Shown: positions 9,088 through 17,122, counted from the first letter of the stretch. The stretch: 64,000 nt of DNA from Chitinophagaceae bacterium (GCA_019752045.1 JAIEMP010000010.1:246782-310781), one strand, 5' to 3'. Notes: generated by a model not told the origin, from the sequence alone. Made by a program: numbers and translations.

Positions 9088-9885
9088 TCAGGAGTTGCTT
9101 TGTGCAACCATTTCTTCTTGAGAAAATTTAGCAATGCTCTCAGCAGGTTTTTTCATCCGTACATGGTAGTTTTTAAAGATGCTCTGCCAGCGTAGTTTTA
9201 GTACACCCAGAATTCCTTCTTTTACAATACCCTTGTTCATTTTACTTACACCAAATTTACGATCAACAAAAGTGATGGGTACTTCCACTATCTTAAATTT
9301 CAATTTCCATGCAGCAAATTTCATTTCTATCTGAAACGCATAACCGATAAAACTGATTCCATCAAGATTAATAGCTTCCAGCACTTCCCTTTTGTAACAA
9401 ACGAAACCTGCTGTAGGATCCATCACCGGCATCCAAGTGATGAGCCTGGTGTACAACGATGCACCTTTTGATAACAGAATGCGGTTGCGGGGCCAGTTAG
9501 CTACAGCACCTTCTTTTACATAACGGCTGCCAACTGCAACATCTGCGCCTTCATATTTACATGCATGAACTAAACGTTCCAAATCGGCAGGGTTATGACT
9601 AAAGTCGGCATCCATTTCACAAATAAATGCATAGCCTTTTTCAATGGCCCATTTAAACCCGTGAATATAAGCTGTACCTAATCCCAGTTTTCCTTTTCGT
9701 TCTTCAATAAATAATTTTCCGTTGTAAACCGGCTGTAAATTTTTTACCAACTGCGCCGTACCATCAGGCGATCCATCATCAATTACCAGCAAATGAAAAT
9801 CATTGTGCAGTGTAAATACAGTTTGAATAATATGTTCAATATTATCTTTCTCGTTGTAAGTTGGTATAATCACTAATTTTTCCAA
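9088..9885 (-). CDS. Polyprenol-phosphate mannosyltransferase-like GT2 glycosyltransferase
   Basis: A 265-residue family 2 glycosyltransferase of the Dpm1 type, without the C-terminal membrane helices of longer relatives. Motifs are VIIPTYNEKDNI, VIDDGSPDGTA and the metal-binding EMDADFSHNP, then GSRYVKEG. It would transfer a sugar, typically mannose, from a GDP-sugar to polyprenyl phosphate at the inner membrane. Both possible starts are TTG. I chose 9885 because homologues begin immediately before KLVIIPTYNE; the alternative 9954 is five bases after the exonuclease stop. It lies in a three-gene minus-strand cluster. Confidence 0.88.
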   Translation of the reverse strand: MEKLVIIPTYNEKDNIEHIIQTVFTLHNDFHLLVIDDGSPDGTAQLVKNLQPVYNGKLFIEERKGKLGLGTAYIHGFKWAIEKGYAFICEMDADFSHNPADLERLVHACKYEGADVAVGSRYVKEGAVANWPRNRILLSKGASLYTRLITWMPVMDPTAGFVCYKREVLEAINLDGISFIGYAFQIEMKFAAWKLKFKIVEVPITFVDRKFGVSKMNKGIVKEGILGVLKLRWQSIFKNYHVRMKKPAESIAKFSQEEMVAQSNS

Positions 9886-9959
9886 TCGCAAAATGTTCAG
9901 TATGCAAGTTAGTTTATTTTGAAAAGGACGATCCTGTAAAAAACTGACCGACAACCTGT

Positions 9960-10787
9960 TTAGTTCTTTTTTAACAAGGTACGGTTAAGAATCTCTGTTA
10001 GTTTCTGTTTGGTGTGTAAAGGAAAATCTCCTTTCATCATCCAGTCATAATATTGTGGTTCCTGTTTAAGCACAAGTGTTACAAGTTTGCCTTTATGTTT
10101 TCCGAAATTAAAGACTTCTACTCCATTTTCCATCACAAAACGCCTTGCGAAATCCACAATCTGATCTTCACCTGTGAATTTCACGATAGCTTCAACCGAA
10201 GCACCCATTTGCGGATAACGTTTTACCTGCGCCTCCAGTATTTCCAGTGTGGCTGTTGCATCTACTTCGGCACTGTGAGCGCCTTCTAATATTTTATCAC
10301 AATAAAATTTATAGGCTGCGGATAATGTGCGCTGCTCCATCATATGAAACACCCGTTGCACATCCAGTAACTGACGATCGTTTAATTCAATATCCAGCCC
10401 TGAGCGGAGAAACTCTTCCACCAGCAACGGAATATCAAACCTGTTTGAATTATAGCCTGCCAGATCAGCATTGGCCAGAAACATTTTAATTTCATTCGCT
10501 GCCTGTTTAAACGTTGGTGCATCTTTCACCATTTCATTGCTGATGCCATGCACATCAGTAGCTCCCGGAGGAATGGGCATTTCAGGATTGATCAGTTTAC
10601 GTTTTACAGTCCTGCTTCCATCAGGCATAATTTTTACAATGGCAATCTCAACAATACGGTCGCTTGCAATATTAATCCCTGTTGTTTCAAGATCTATTAC
10701 TGCAAGTGGGCGTTTTAACTCTAAACTCATGGAATCGCTGCCGGGTTGGTTATTTGACTCAAATCCGAGGGGAAGCTGTTGGCTCAT
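9960..10787 (-). CDS. DEDDh 3'-5' exonuclease (DNA polymerase III epsilon-like)
   Basis: A 275-residue protein with an RNase T/epsilon exonuclease domain: IDLETTG (Asp32, Glu34), a middle Asp in NSNRFDIPLL, and H-x4-D in AHSAEVDAT. The last 60 residues (FNFGKHKGKLV to YYDWMMKGDFP) form the small extra domain found in ExoX-like exonucleases. It probably acts in DNA repair or processing rather than as polymerase proofreader. The start is strongly fixed: a perfect TATTTTTG box lies so close that transcription should begin on the ATG (10787). Confidence 0.9.
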   Translation of the reverse strand: MSQQLPLGFESNNQPGSDSMSLELKRPLAVIDLETTGINIASDRIVEIAIVKIMPDGSRTVKRKLINPEMPIPPGATDVHGISNEMVKDAPTFKQAANEIKMFLANADLAGYNSNRFDIPLLVEEFLRSGLDIELNDRQLLDVQRVFHMMEQRTLSAAYKFYCDKILEGAHSAEVDATATLEILEAQVKRYPQMGASVEAIVKFTGEDQIVDFARRFVMENGVEVFNFGKHKGKLVTLVLKQEPQYYDWMMKGDFPLHTKQKLTEILNRTLLKKN

Positions 10788-10791
10788 GAGG

Positions 10792-10799
10792 CAAAAATA
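10792..10799 (-). promoter_or_regulatory. TATTTTTG -7 box placing transcription start on the exonuclease ATG
   Basis: On the minus strand TATTTTTG is followed by CCTC and then ATG. The A of the ATG is five bases past the last G, the same distance as from the SRP RNA -7 box to its inferred 5' end. A leaderless mRNA is inferred. No good -33 element is visible. Confidence 0.6.
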
Positions 10800-10917
10800 A
10801 CTAAAAACAAGTGCTTCTGCTTATACGGAAACAGTAATGTTTTGCGTTCTTGGATGAGAAATACACAATTATTCAAAAAACCTGACTATTTTTACGGCAC
10901 TCAAAAATCCGTTTAGT

Positions 10918-11043
10918 ATGAAAAAAATCATGATCACTCTCGTTCTTGCAGTAATTGCAACTTTTATTTTCACTTCGTGCGCCGGCAGCCGCAATGGAAT
11001 GGGCTGTCCAACTTCGGCTAAAAGCAAACCTTTCAGAGCTTAA
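10918..11043 (+). CDS. Tiny lipoprotein of 41 residues
   Basis: The ORF starts ATG-AAA-AAA-ATC and encodes a positively charged N-terminus, a hydrophobic stretch and a lipobox FTSC (Cys21), followed by 20 residues containing GSRNGMGCPTSAKSKPF. After processing only about 21 residues would remain, with one extra Cys. A TATTTTTA -7-like box lies at 10887-10894. It ends 23 bases before ytxJ and likely shares its transcript. Function is unknown; the free Cys next to a bacillithiol-system gene is suggestive only. Confidence 0.7.
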   Translation: MKKIMITLVLAVIATFIFTSCAGSRNGMGCPTSAKSKPFRA

Positions 11044-11066
11044 GCTGTCATCACATAAATAAATAC

Positions 11067-11396
11067 ATGAATTGGAAATTACTCAGTTCTCAGGAAGAAC
11101 TGGAACAGTTAGTTCATTTATCACAAACAAGTCCGCAGGTTATTTTTAAGCACAGCACCCGTTGCAGCATCAGTTCTGTGGCAAAAAGCAGACTGGAGAA
11201 AAACCTTCCGCCGGCTGACATTCAGTTTTATTATCTCGATTTACTCTCTCACCGTTCGTTATCCAATTATATTGCCGATCGGTTTGATGTTACACACCAG
11301 TCGCCACAGGTATTAGTGATTAAAGATGGCACTTGTGTTTATGACGAGAGCCATTTAGCCATTGATGCATTCGAAATTGTTGAAAAAGCACAATAA
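11067..11396 (+). CDS. ytxJ: Bacillithiol system redox-active protein YtxJ
   Basis: A 109-residue thioredoxin-fold protein of the DUF2847/YtxJ family. The single-Cys active-site motif is HSTRCSISS (Cys33), followed by FYYLDLLSHRSLSNYIADRF and the cis-Pro region HQSPQVLVIKDG. It is thought to remove bacillithiol from proteins, a monothiol glutaredoxin-like task in the cytoplasm. No bsh biosynthesis gene is in the window. The gene follows the 41-residue lipoprotein gene closely. Confidence 0.92.
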   Translation: MNWKLLSSQEELEQLVHLSQTSPQVIFKHSTRCSISSVAKSRLEKNLPPADIQFYYLDLLSHRSLSNYIADRFDVTHQSPQVLVIKDGTCVYDESHLAIDAFEIVEKAQ

Positions 11397-11489
11397 TCAT
11401 CTCCCCTCTTTACTACGGGTTGTTAACCGTTATCAACGGTTGCTGTATTTGAAGAAATAAAGCTTTCTTTATACTTCAAGTTTTTTATT

Positions 11490-12572
11490 ATGCGCAAACT
11501 AACACTAAGCATTTTGCTTTTCTCTTTTGTAACCCTGCATGCACAACAGAAAATAGATTTTGAAAGTTATAATCCGCCTTCTACACTTGTAGTGCCTAAA
11601 CATCCTGTACAAAAAGGAAAGTTCCCGTTTATTGATGTACACAATCATCAGTTCAACATGCCAACAATGGATTTAAATACGTTGACCGTTGAAATGGATA
11701 AACTGAACATGCGGATAATGGTGAACCTGAGTGGCGGCAGCGGTAACCAGATCAGTACAGCTGCAAAAAACATCAGAGAAAATAAACCCGGACGTTTTAT
11801 TGTATTTGCCAATGTTGATTTTAAAGGTGTGGGTGAACCGGGTTGGGGTGATAAGGCTGCAAAACAACTGGAAGAAGATGTAAAGAATGGTGCCAATGGA
11901 TTAAAGATTTATAAAAGCCTCGGCTTTTCGGTTAAAGACATCAATGGTGTTCGGGTTCCTGTTGATGATGAAAGACTGGATGCTGTGTGGAAAAAAGCCG
12001 GCGAATTAAAAATACCTGTGCTGATTCATACAGCCGATCCAAAACCATTCTGGGATCCGTTGGATAATACCAATGAACGCTGGCTGGAGTTAATCATCAA
12101 CCCCAACCGGAAACGTAGTGATGAGAATCCTGCATCCTGGCAAACACTTATTGAAGAACAGCATCGCCTCTTTAAAAAACACAGCAACACAACTTTTATT
12201 GCAGCGCATTTTGGTTGGTATCCAAATGATCTCAGCAAACTGAGTTCTATTCTTGATGCCATGCCCAATGTTGTGGTTGAGTTTGGTGCAGTGATTGCAG
12301 AGCTGGGCCGGCAACCAAAAATGGCCAAAGCATTTTTTATGAAATACCAGGATCGTATTCTTTTTGGAAAAGACAGCTGGGTACCTTCTGAATATGCTAC
12401 TTACTTTCGTGTACTGGAAACGGAAGATGAATATTTTCCTTACCACAAAAAGTATCATGCGTACTGGGCGATGTATGGAATGGGTTTACCGGATGAGGTA
12501 TTAAAGAAAGTGTACTATAAAAATGCACTCCGCATTATTCCAAACCTGGATAAAAGCGGATGGCCTGAATAA
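11490..12572 (+). CDS. Secreted amidohydrolase-family metal-dependent hydrolase
   Basis: A 360-residue TIM-barrel amidohydrolase (COG2159 type) with a signal peptide (MRKLTLSILLFSFVTLHAQ). Metal-ligand candidates are H51 and H53 in FIDVHNHQF, a Lys in GLKIYKSLG, His in VLIHTADP, His in FIAAHFGWYP and Asp in ILFGKDSWVP, in the usual order. It should act in the periplasm. The substrate is unknown; relatives include decarboxylases and hydrolases of cyclic amides. It ends at a strong terminator. Confidence 0.88.
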   Translation: MRKLTLSILLFSFVTLHAQQKIDFESYNPPSTLVVPKHPVQKGKFPFIDVHNHQFNMPTMDLNTLTVEMDKLNMRIMVNLSGGSGNQISTAAKNIRENKPGRFIVFANVDFKGVGEPGWGDKAAKQLEEDVKNGANGLKIYKSLGFSVKDINGVRVPVDDERLDAVWKKAGELKIPVLIHTADPKPFWDPLDNTNERWLELIINPNRKRSDENPASWQTLIEEQHRLFKKHSNTTFIAAHFGWYPNDLSKLSSILDAMPNVVVEFGAVIAELGRQPKMAKAFFMKYQDRILFGKDSWVPSEYATYFRVLETEDEYFPYHKKYHAYWAMYGMGLPDEVLKKVYYKNALRIIPNLDKSGWPE

Positions 12573-12575
12573 AAA

Positions 12576-12603
12576 AATGCCACGATTTTATCGTGGCATT
12601 TTT
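12576..12603 (+). terminator. Intrinsic terminator of the amidohydrolase gene
   Basis: Ten-pair stem AATGCCACGA/TCGTGGCATT with loop TTTTA, then TTT. It overlaps the region directly after the stop codon. Confidence 0.9.
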
Positions 12604-12701
12604 AGTTGCTTATCTTCTCTTAACCTGACTTTCAATAGCTGACTGCGCTGCAGCAAAACAGCTTTCAATACAACCTTTTAAAAAACCAGTAAACTGCTCT
12701 T

Positions 12702-13136
12702 TTAGCGTGCAACCAGTTTGCCACGTATTTCTCCTGAAGGATATGCGGCTGACTGCACGTTAATATAATACGCACCTGATTTCAGTTCAGCTTCTGCGGC
12801 GGCATCTAATGTTACACTAAATGTAAAAGGGGAACTTACAATTGCACCAAGTGAAACGACAATGGATCCATTGGTTGTTGCAGTACCTCTTTGAATGTAC
12901 CAGCCGGTTGGTGTAATTCCGCTGTAAGACAAGGTACCTGAAAATGTTTTTGTACTTGTATTGTATGTACCGTTGAACGTTGCCGTTGCAGATGATGAAT
13001 TTGGCGGAGCCTGATTAGATCCGTTACAATCTGGTTTGTATGGCTGCGCAGATGCATCGTCATTTGATTTTTTGCAACCGGCCAGCAATGCTCCTGCAAC
13101 AATGGCCATAGCAAACACTTTTACTGTAAACTTCAT
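12702..13136 (-). CDS. CHRD-domain lipoprotein
   Basis: A 144-residue protein with a lipoprotein signal (ALLAGC, Cys20) and one CHRD domain: ATATFNGTYNTSTKTFSGTL, then SGITPTGWYIQRG and the typical end SGAYYINVQSAAYPSGEIRG. CHRD domains occur in chordin and in many secreted bacterial proteins; their role is structural or binding and not well defined. Exposed on the outer membrane or in the periplasm. It appears monocistronic. Confidence 0.88.
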   Translation of the reverse strand: MKFTVKVFAMAIVAGALLAGCKKSNDDASAQPYKPDCNGSNQAPPNSSSATATFNGTYNTSTKTFSGTLSYSGITPTGWYIQRGTATTNGSIVVSLGAIVSSPFTFSVTLDAAAEAELKSGAYYINVQSAAYPSGEIRGKLVAR

Positions 13137-13253
13137 AATGTAATGATTTAGGTGAGTGAATACTCAGCATTTTTCAATTACTGTGCCAATATTTAATTTT
13201 TAATTACAACTCACTTTTAAACAGGTGTTTATAAAGCAACCCGAATAAAAAAA

Positions 13254-13278
13254 GACGACGCTCAAACAGAGCGTCGTC
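13254..13278 (-). terminator. Strong terminator for the glutamyl endopeptidase-like gene
   Basis: Ten-pair GC-rich stem GACGACGCTC/GAGCGTCGTC with A and T runs on both sides, so it can work in both directions. It lies 25 bases after the stop codon of the minus-strand peptidase. Confidence 0.9.
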
Positions 13279-13303
13279 TTTTTTTATTACTAGGCAAATT
13301 TTA

Positions 13304-15706
13304 TCATTTCTTCCCCTTTACATATTTCTCCAGCCACATGTGCTCTTCCCACAACAAATGCAGAATATTTTCTTTACCACGATAGCCATGTGCTTCGTAA
13401 GGTAAACTTACATAACGCACATTGCCGCCATTCCCTTTTAATGCAGCAAACATCCGCTCACTTTGAATAGGATATGTTCCAGTATTATCATCTGTATCGC
13501 CATGCACCAGCAAAATGGGTGTTTTAATTTTATGTGCGTAGCTGAACGGACTCATATCAAAATATAATTGCGGTGCCTGCCAGTATGTACGGTCTTCGTT
13601 TTGAAAACTAAAAGGAGTTAATGTACGGTTGTATGCACCGCTGCGTGCAATCCCTGCTTTAAACCAATTGGTATGTGAAAGTAAGTGTGCCGTCATAAAT
13701 GCACCATAGCTATGTCCGCCTACTCCTACTCTGGTGCTGTCGCCCACACCCATCTCTGCTAATTTATCAATAGCAGCACGTGCATTTAATTTCAGTTGCT
13801 CAATAAAATCATCGTTGGGTTTTTTATCGGGCGATGTACTTACAATGGGCATCTCTGCATTATCAAGAACAGCATAGCCCTGTGTTACCCAAAAAATGGG
13901 CGAACCCCAACTGATACGTGTAAACGCATTTTTCGATCCTCTTACCTGTGCAGCATCACGTGCATTGGTAAACTCACGGGGGTAAGCCCACATCAGCACA
14001 GGCAGTGGCCCGTCTTTTTTTACATCGTACCCTTTTGGTAAATATAATTCTCCGGTAAGATCAACCCCATCGGCACGTTTAAACGATATTTTTTGTTTGA
14101 TAATCCCTTCCAGTTGCGGATATGGATTTTTAAAATCAGTCACCTGCCGATCGGGCTGCATGCCTTTGAGCGGTTTGATATAGTAGTTCGGAACTTCTGT
14201 CTGGGTTTCTTTTCTCGTCAATACAATCAGGTTGTTTCTGTCGAGCACTTCCATAATCATTTCGTAACTATCCTCACTGCAACGCCAGATGATGTCGTTC
14301 TTCTTTGTTGCCAAATCAAAATAAGAAAGGAACGGAAGATCACCTTTGGGAGATGCACCCGTCGTATTATTCATCAGCAGTTTACCATCATGCGGTATCA
14401 CCACATCACGACCGAAACTATTTTTTTCAGTTACCGGACTTCCGGGATTATTATAAGCATCATTCTGGCTTCTTTCCATTAACACAACTGTTTCACCAGT
14501 TGATGGATTTACCTGGCTCATCCTTGTCATAGCCTTACTGCGCAATCCTTCCTGTAATAACGCAAAGCTGCTGTTACCCCATGCTGTTCCGAAATAACGC
14601 ATTTTTGTTTTAAACAGTTCTTTGGGAGCACCTGTAAACGGCGCCTGCAAAGCATAAACCGCATCACGAAAATCGGCTGTGTTTTTCATTAATCCACCAT
14701 CCAATGCCTTGCACCAAACAATTGTTGCTGCTTCATCATCTCTCCAGCTAACTGCACGTGGTGCATCTTGTACATTATCATTTCCTGCAGGTGCTGTTTC
14801 AGACGATGGAATTTTTGCCAGCTCTTTTATCAGCTTGCCGTTTGCATCATGAATGGTTATAACTGAATTAAATCCGTTTGCAGGAACGATATAAGAAAAC
14901 GGCTTTACAATGGTGCGTACCAGTAAATATTTTTTATCGGGTGATGCATTCACGGATGTATAAATAGCAGGCTGATTGATTTTTGTTTCAACTCCGTTTA
15001 CATTTTTCACCAGTTGCGATGTTGCAAAAAACTCAAACAACTGCTCATCATAAGGCGATTTAATCATATCCTGAAACGTAGGGCGTGGCGCTGCGCTGCC
15101 ATAACTTTCCTGTACAGTAGGTCCTTTTGGTGTAACCGGTCGCTTGGGCATTGCTGCAGGAGATTTTGTTGCAGTCTTATAAAGAAGTGTGTTATCATCA
15201 AGCCAATTAAAAGCACCACCTAACACAACATTCAAAGCTGATTTATTTACTCTGCTTGCTTTTTGAGTAGCCACATCTATTACATACAGATCAACCTGTG
15301 ATGCAGTGGTATTGGTGAAAGCAATTTTCTTTTCATTGTTGCTCCATGCAACCGAATTGGCGAGCATGTTGGCAGGCAAGCCTGTTATTTTATATTCTTT
15401 GCCCGTGGCAATATTGCGGAGCATAAAATTGTTGATATAATTCTGCCGGCTCAATGAAAAACATGCCGGGTTAATCCGCAAACCTGCAACCCTTACTTCG
15501 GGCTGTCCCAACTCATCCACCGTTGGATAACTGTTTCGTTCTATCAGCAACATCCACTCTCCCTTACTGTCTATACTTACAGCAGGTGTTGGTTTAGCCA
15601 TTGCCAGATCCATAATTGTTTGGGGAGGCAGCTGGTAATTTACTGCATCCTGTGCCATTGCATTGGCACACATAAAGAAGATCAAAAATGATACAACTGT
15701 TCTCAT
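13304..15706 (-). CDS. Secreted S9 peptidase related to plant glutamyl endopeptidase
   Basis: An 800-residue prolyl-oligopeptidase-fold enzyme. ATG 15706 is chosen because it begins the signal peptide (MRTVVSFLIFFMCANAMAQ). An N-terminal propeller is followed by an alpha/beta-hydrolase with Ser666 in GGHSYGAFM, an Asp in HGDTDDNTG and His773 in YEAHGY. The segment ARSGAYNRTLTPFSFQNED closely recalls the chloroplast glutamyl endopeptidase (CGEP), an S9D-type enzyme cleaving after Glu. Likely periplasmic or secreted. The specificity is inferred from resemblance alone. Confidence 0.9.
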   Translation of the reverse strand: MRTVVSFLIFFMCANAMAQDAVNYQLPPQTIMDLAMAKPTPAVSIDSKGEWMLLIERNSYPTVDELGQPEVRVAGLRINPACFSLSRQNYINNFMLRNIATGKEYKITGLPANMLANSVAWSNNEKKIAFTNTTASQVDLYVIDVATQKASRVNKSALNVVLGGAFNWLDDNTLLYKTATKSPAAMPKRPVTPKGPTVQESYGSAAPRPTFQDMIKSPYDEQLFEFFATSQLVKNVNGVETKINQPAIYTSVNASPDKKYLLVRTIVKPFSYIVPANGFNSVITIHDANGKLIKELAKIPSSETAPAGNDNVQDAPRAVSWRDDEAATIVWCKALDGGLMKNTADFRDAVYALQAPFTGAPKELFKTKMRYFGTAWGNSSFALLQEGLRSKAMTRMSQVNPSTGETVVLMERSQNDAYNNPGSPVTEKNSFGRDVVIPHDGKLLMNNTTGASPKGDLPFLSYFDLATKKNDIIWRCSEDSYEMIMEVLDRNNLIVLTRKETQTEVPNYYIKPLKGMQPDRQVTDFKNPYPQLEGIIKQKISFKRADGVDLTGELYLPKGYDVKKDGPLPVLMWAYPREFTNARDAAQVRGSKNAFTRISWGSPIFWVTQGYAVLDNAEMPIVSTSPDKKPNDDFIEQLKLNARAAIDKLAEMGVGDSTRVGVGGHSYGAFMTAHLLSHTNWFKAGIARSGAYNRTLTPFSFQNEDRTYWQAPQLYFDMSPFSYAHKIKTPILLVHGDTDDNTGTYPIQSERMFAALKGNGGNVRYVSLPYEAHGYRGKENILHLLWEEHMWLEKYVKGKK

Positions 15707-15899
15707 GCTTGTTGATTTTTTTGTTTTGGAAAGGAACAATGCAACGAATGTAAAGAAGGGCGGTTGTTTTATAACACCGTTCAACAAATAGTGTCGGTTG
15801 CGCCTCAACGAAAACAACCGTATATCAACAAAATCATACGTTCGGTTGAGACTAAAAACAGATTGAAATTTTTTTTATGGTTATTTCATTATCTGACCC

Positions 15900-15907
15900 T
15901 ATTTTTG
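15900..15907 (+). promoter_or_regulatory. his operon promoter, -7 box TATTTTTG
   Basis: An exact TANNTTTG match. TATG at 15876-15879 lies 20 bases upstream and is a partial -33 TTTG. By the SRP RNA calibration, transcription should start at 15912, which is the A of the leader-peptide ATG. Confidence 0.65.
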
Positions 15908-15911
15908 CGGC

Positions 15912-15962
15912 ATGATTACAAGCACACATATTCATCACCACCATACTTTCCTTAACAGGTGA
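15912..15962 (+). CDS. hisL: his operon leader peptide, 16 residues with five His codons
   Basis: The ORF encodes MITSTHIHHHHTFLNR and stops with TGA at 15960-15962. Five of 16 codons are His, four of them consecutive (15933-15944). It precedes a terminator and hisG, the position expected for a histidine attenuator. The promoter box implies that translation starts at or very near the mRNA 5' end. Its role would be to sense charged tRNA-His through ribosome progress. It is too short for ordinary gene calling; the composition and the matching RNA structures make chance unlikely. Confidence 0.85.
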   Translation: MITSTHIHHHHTFLNR

Positions 15963-16022
15963 GCCGGTTGATGTATTGTGTTATAACAATAATGGTAAGG
16001 CTTACGAAAGTGAGCCTTTTTT
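15959..16022 (+). promoter_or_regulatory. Histidine attenuator: antiterminator and terminator
   Basis: Terminator: AAGGCTTAC (15997-16005), GAAA loop, GTGAGCCTT (16010-16018), then T residues; nine pairs. Competing antiterminator: GTGAGCC at 15959-15965, overlapping the leader stop codon, is identical to the 3' arm and can pair with GGCTTAC at 15999-16005. A ribosome stalled on the His codons (15927-15944) leaves 15959-15965 free and prevents termination. A ribosome at the stop codon covers it and lets the terminator form. This is textbook ribosome-mediated attenuation; function here is inferred from sequence. Confidence 0.85.
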
Positions 16023-16032
16023 ATTTTCAATA

Positions 16033-16096
16033 AGGTATGCCATACCTAACTCAGTAGCTATAGAATATTATAAATGTTGCAGGTATGGCATACCTG
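16033..16096 (+). promoter_or_regulatory. Two copies of a 15-base palindrome in the hisG leader, possible operator pair
   Basis: AGGTATGCCATACCT (16033-16047) and CAGGTATGGCATACCTG (16080-16096) are perfect inverted repeats around one central base, with centres 48 bases apart. They lie after the attenuator terminator and before the hisG ATG. They could bind a dimeric repressor, form RNA hairpins, or pair with each other into one long stem. No regulator gene is adjacent. Confidence 0.6.
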
Positions 16097-16113
16097 TTAC
16101 CAAAAGAATAATT

Positions 16114-17028
16114 ATGATGCAGGAAAAAAAATATACGCCTTTAAGTGAAATCAGTGGTGGCAATGCAACCACGGCCAAACTAAGAATCGCCATTCAAAAA
16201 AGCGGACGTTTATACGACGATTCAGTAAAGCTCTTAAATGAGTGTGGTATTGAACTTCGAAATGTAAAAGACCGTTTAAAAACAGAATCGGATACGTTCC
16301 CCATGGAAGTATTCTTTCTGCGTGACGATGATATTCCTCAATATGTAGAAGATGGTGTGGCCGATATTGGCATTGTTGGTGAAAATGTATTGTTCGAAAA
16401 AAACAAACAGGCAACCATTGTTGAAAAGCTGGGCTTCGGTAAATGCAGACTCAGTATTGCTATTCCAAAAGCAGATGTGTACAGCGGTATAAAAAGTCTG
16501 GATGGCAAACGCATTGCAACCAGTTATCCGTTTCTTGTACAGCAGTTTTTAAATACCAACAATATACAGGGTGAAGTGCATGAGATCAGCGGTAGTGTGG
16601 AAATTGCTCCCGGTATTGGTTTGGCCGATGTAGTAGTTGATCTGGTGAGCAGCGGCTCTACCCTCTTCATGAATGGATTAAAAGAAGTGGAAACGATTCT
16701 GCAATCACAATCGGTGCTTATAAAAAATAACAAACTCAACAAAGAACAGGAGTTATTGTTAGATAAGCTGCTGTTCAGAATAAAAGCGGTTAAAAAGGCC
16801 AAGCGTAATAAATATATTTTGATGAATGCGCCCAATGATCGCTTGAAAGAAATTATTGCTTTACTGCCCGGCATGAAAAGTCCAACCGTTCTTCCATTGG
16901 CCGAAAGTGGTTGGAGCAGTGTACACAGTGTATTGAATGAAGATGAGTTCTGGGAAAAAATTGAGCAACTGAAAGCAGCAGGAGCCGAAGGGATATTGGT
17001 TGTGCCCATTGAGAAAATGGTGATGTAA
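16114..17028 (+). CDS. hisG: ATP phosphoribosyltransferase HisG, long form
   Basis: First enzyme of histidine biosynthesis, joining ATP and PRPP. The 304 residues fit the long form: a catalytic part beginning KLRIAIQKSGRLYDDS, the DIGIVGENVL segment, the PRPP loop DLVSSGSTLFMNGL, and a C-terminal regulatory ACT-like domain (YILMNAPNDRL to GILVVPIEKMV) that in relatives binds histidine for feedback inhibition. ATG 16114 (or 16117) is chosen; an earlier frame start at 15976 lies inside the attenuator and is rejected. First gene of the his cluster. Confidence 0.95.
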   Translation: MMQEKKYTPLSEISGGNATTAKLRIAIQKSGRLYDDSVKLLNECGIELRNVKDRLKTESDTFPMEVFFLRDDDIPQYVEDGVADIGIVGENVLFEKNKQATIVEKLGFGKCRLSIAIPKADVYSGIKSLDGKRIATSYPFLVQQFLNTNNIQGEVHEISGSVEIAPGIGLADVVVDLVSSGSTLFMNGLKEVETILQSQSVLIKNNKLNKEQELLLDKLLFRIKAVKKAKRNKYILMNAPNDRLKEIIALLPGMKSPTVLPLAESGWSSVHSVLNEDEFWEKIEQLKAAGAEGILVVPIEKMVM

Positions 17029-17031
17029 AAG

Positions 17032-17063
17032 CGGCCCCCTAAATCCCCCGAAGGGGACTTGCC
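17032..17063. repeat. Small GC-rich palindromic element between hisG and hisD
   Basis: The GGCCCCCTAAATCCCCCGAA region followed by GGGGACTTGCC forms a short C/G stem around GAA. It resembles dispersed intergenic repeats of Bacteroidota. It lies directly after the hisG stop and inside the operon, so it probably does not terminate fully. Confidence 0.45.
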
Positions 17064-17122
17064 AATGCACATGGCCAACTTAAACAAACGTTATCAGCAT
17101 AAATAAGATTAAGAATAGAAAA

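Noticed and set aside
12608..12701. Possible 30-residue minus-strand coding tail after the CHRD gene
   Set aside because: The frame has no start codon and is not joined to the CHRD frame; considered a frameshifted remnant but not supported.
15976..16113. Longer HisG with extra N-terminal residues
   Set aside because: The extension runs through the attenuator terminator and both palindromes and has no match to HisG; the start at 16114/16117 is far more likely.
15912..16113. T-box riboswitch for histidine
   Set aside because: No T-box sequence or specifier-loop arrangement; the His-rich ORF explains the terminator control better.
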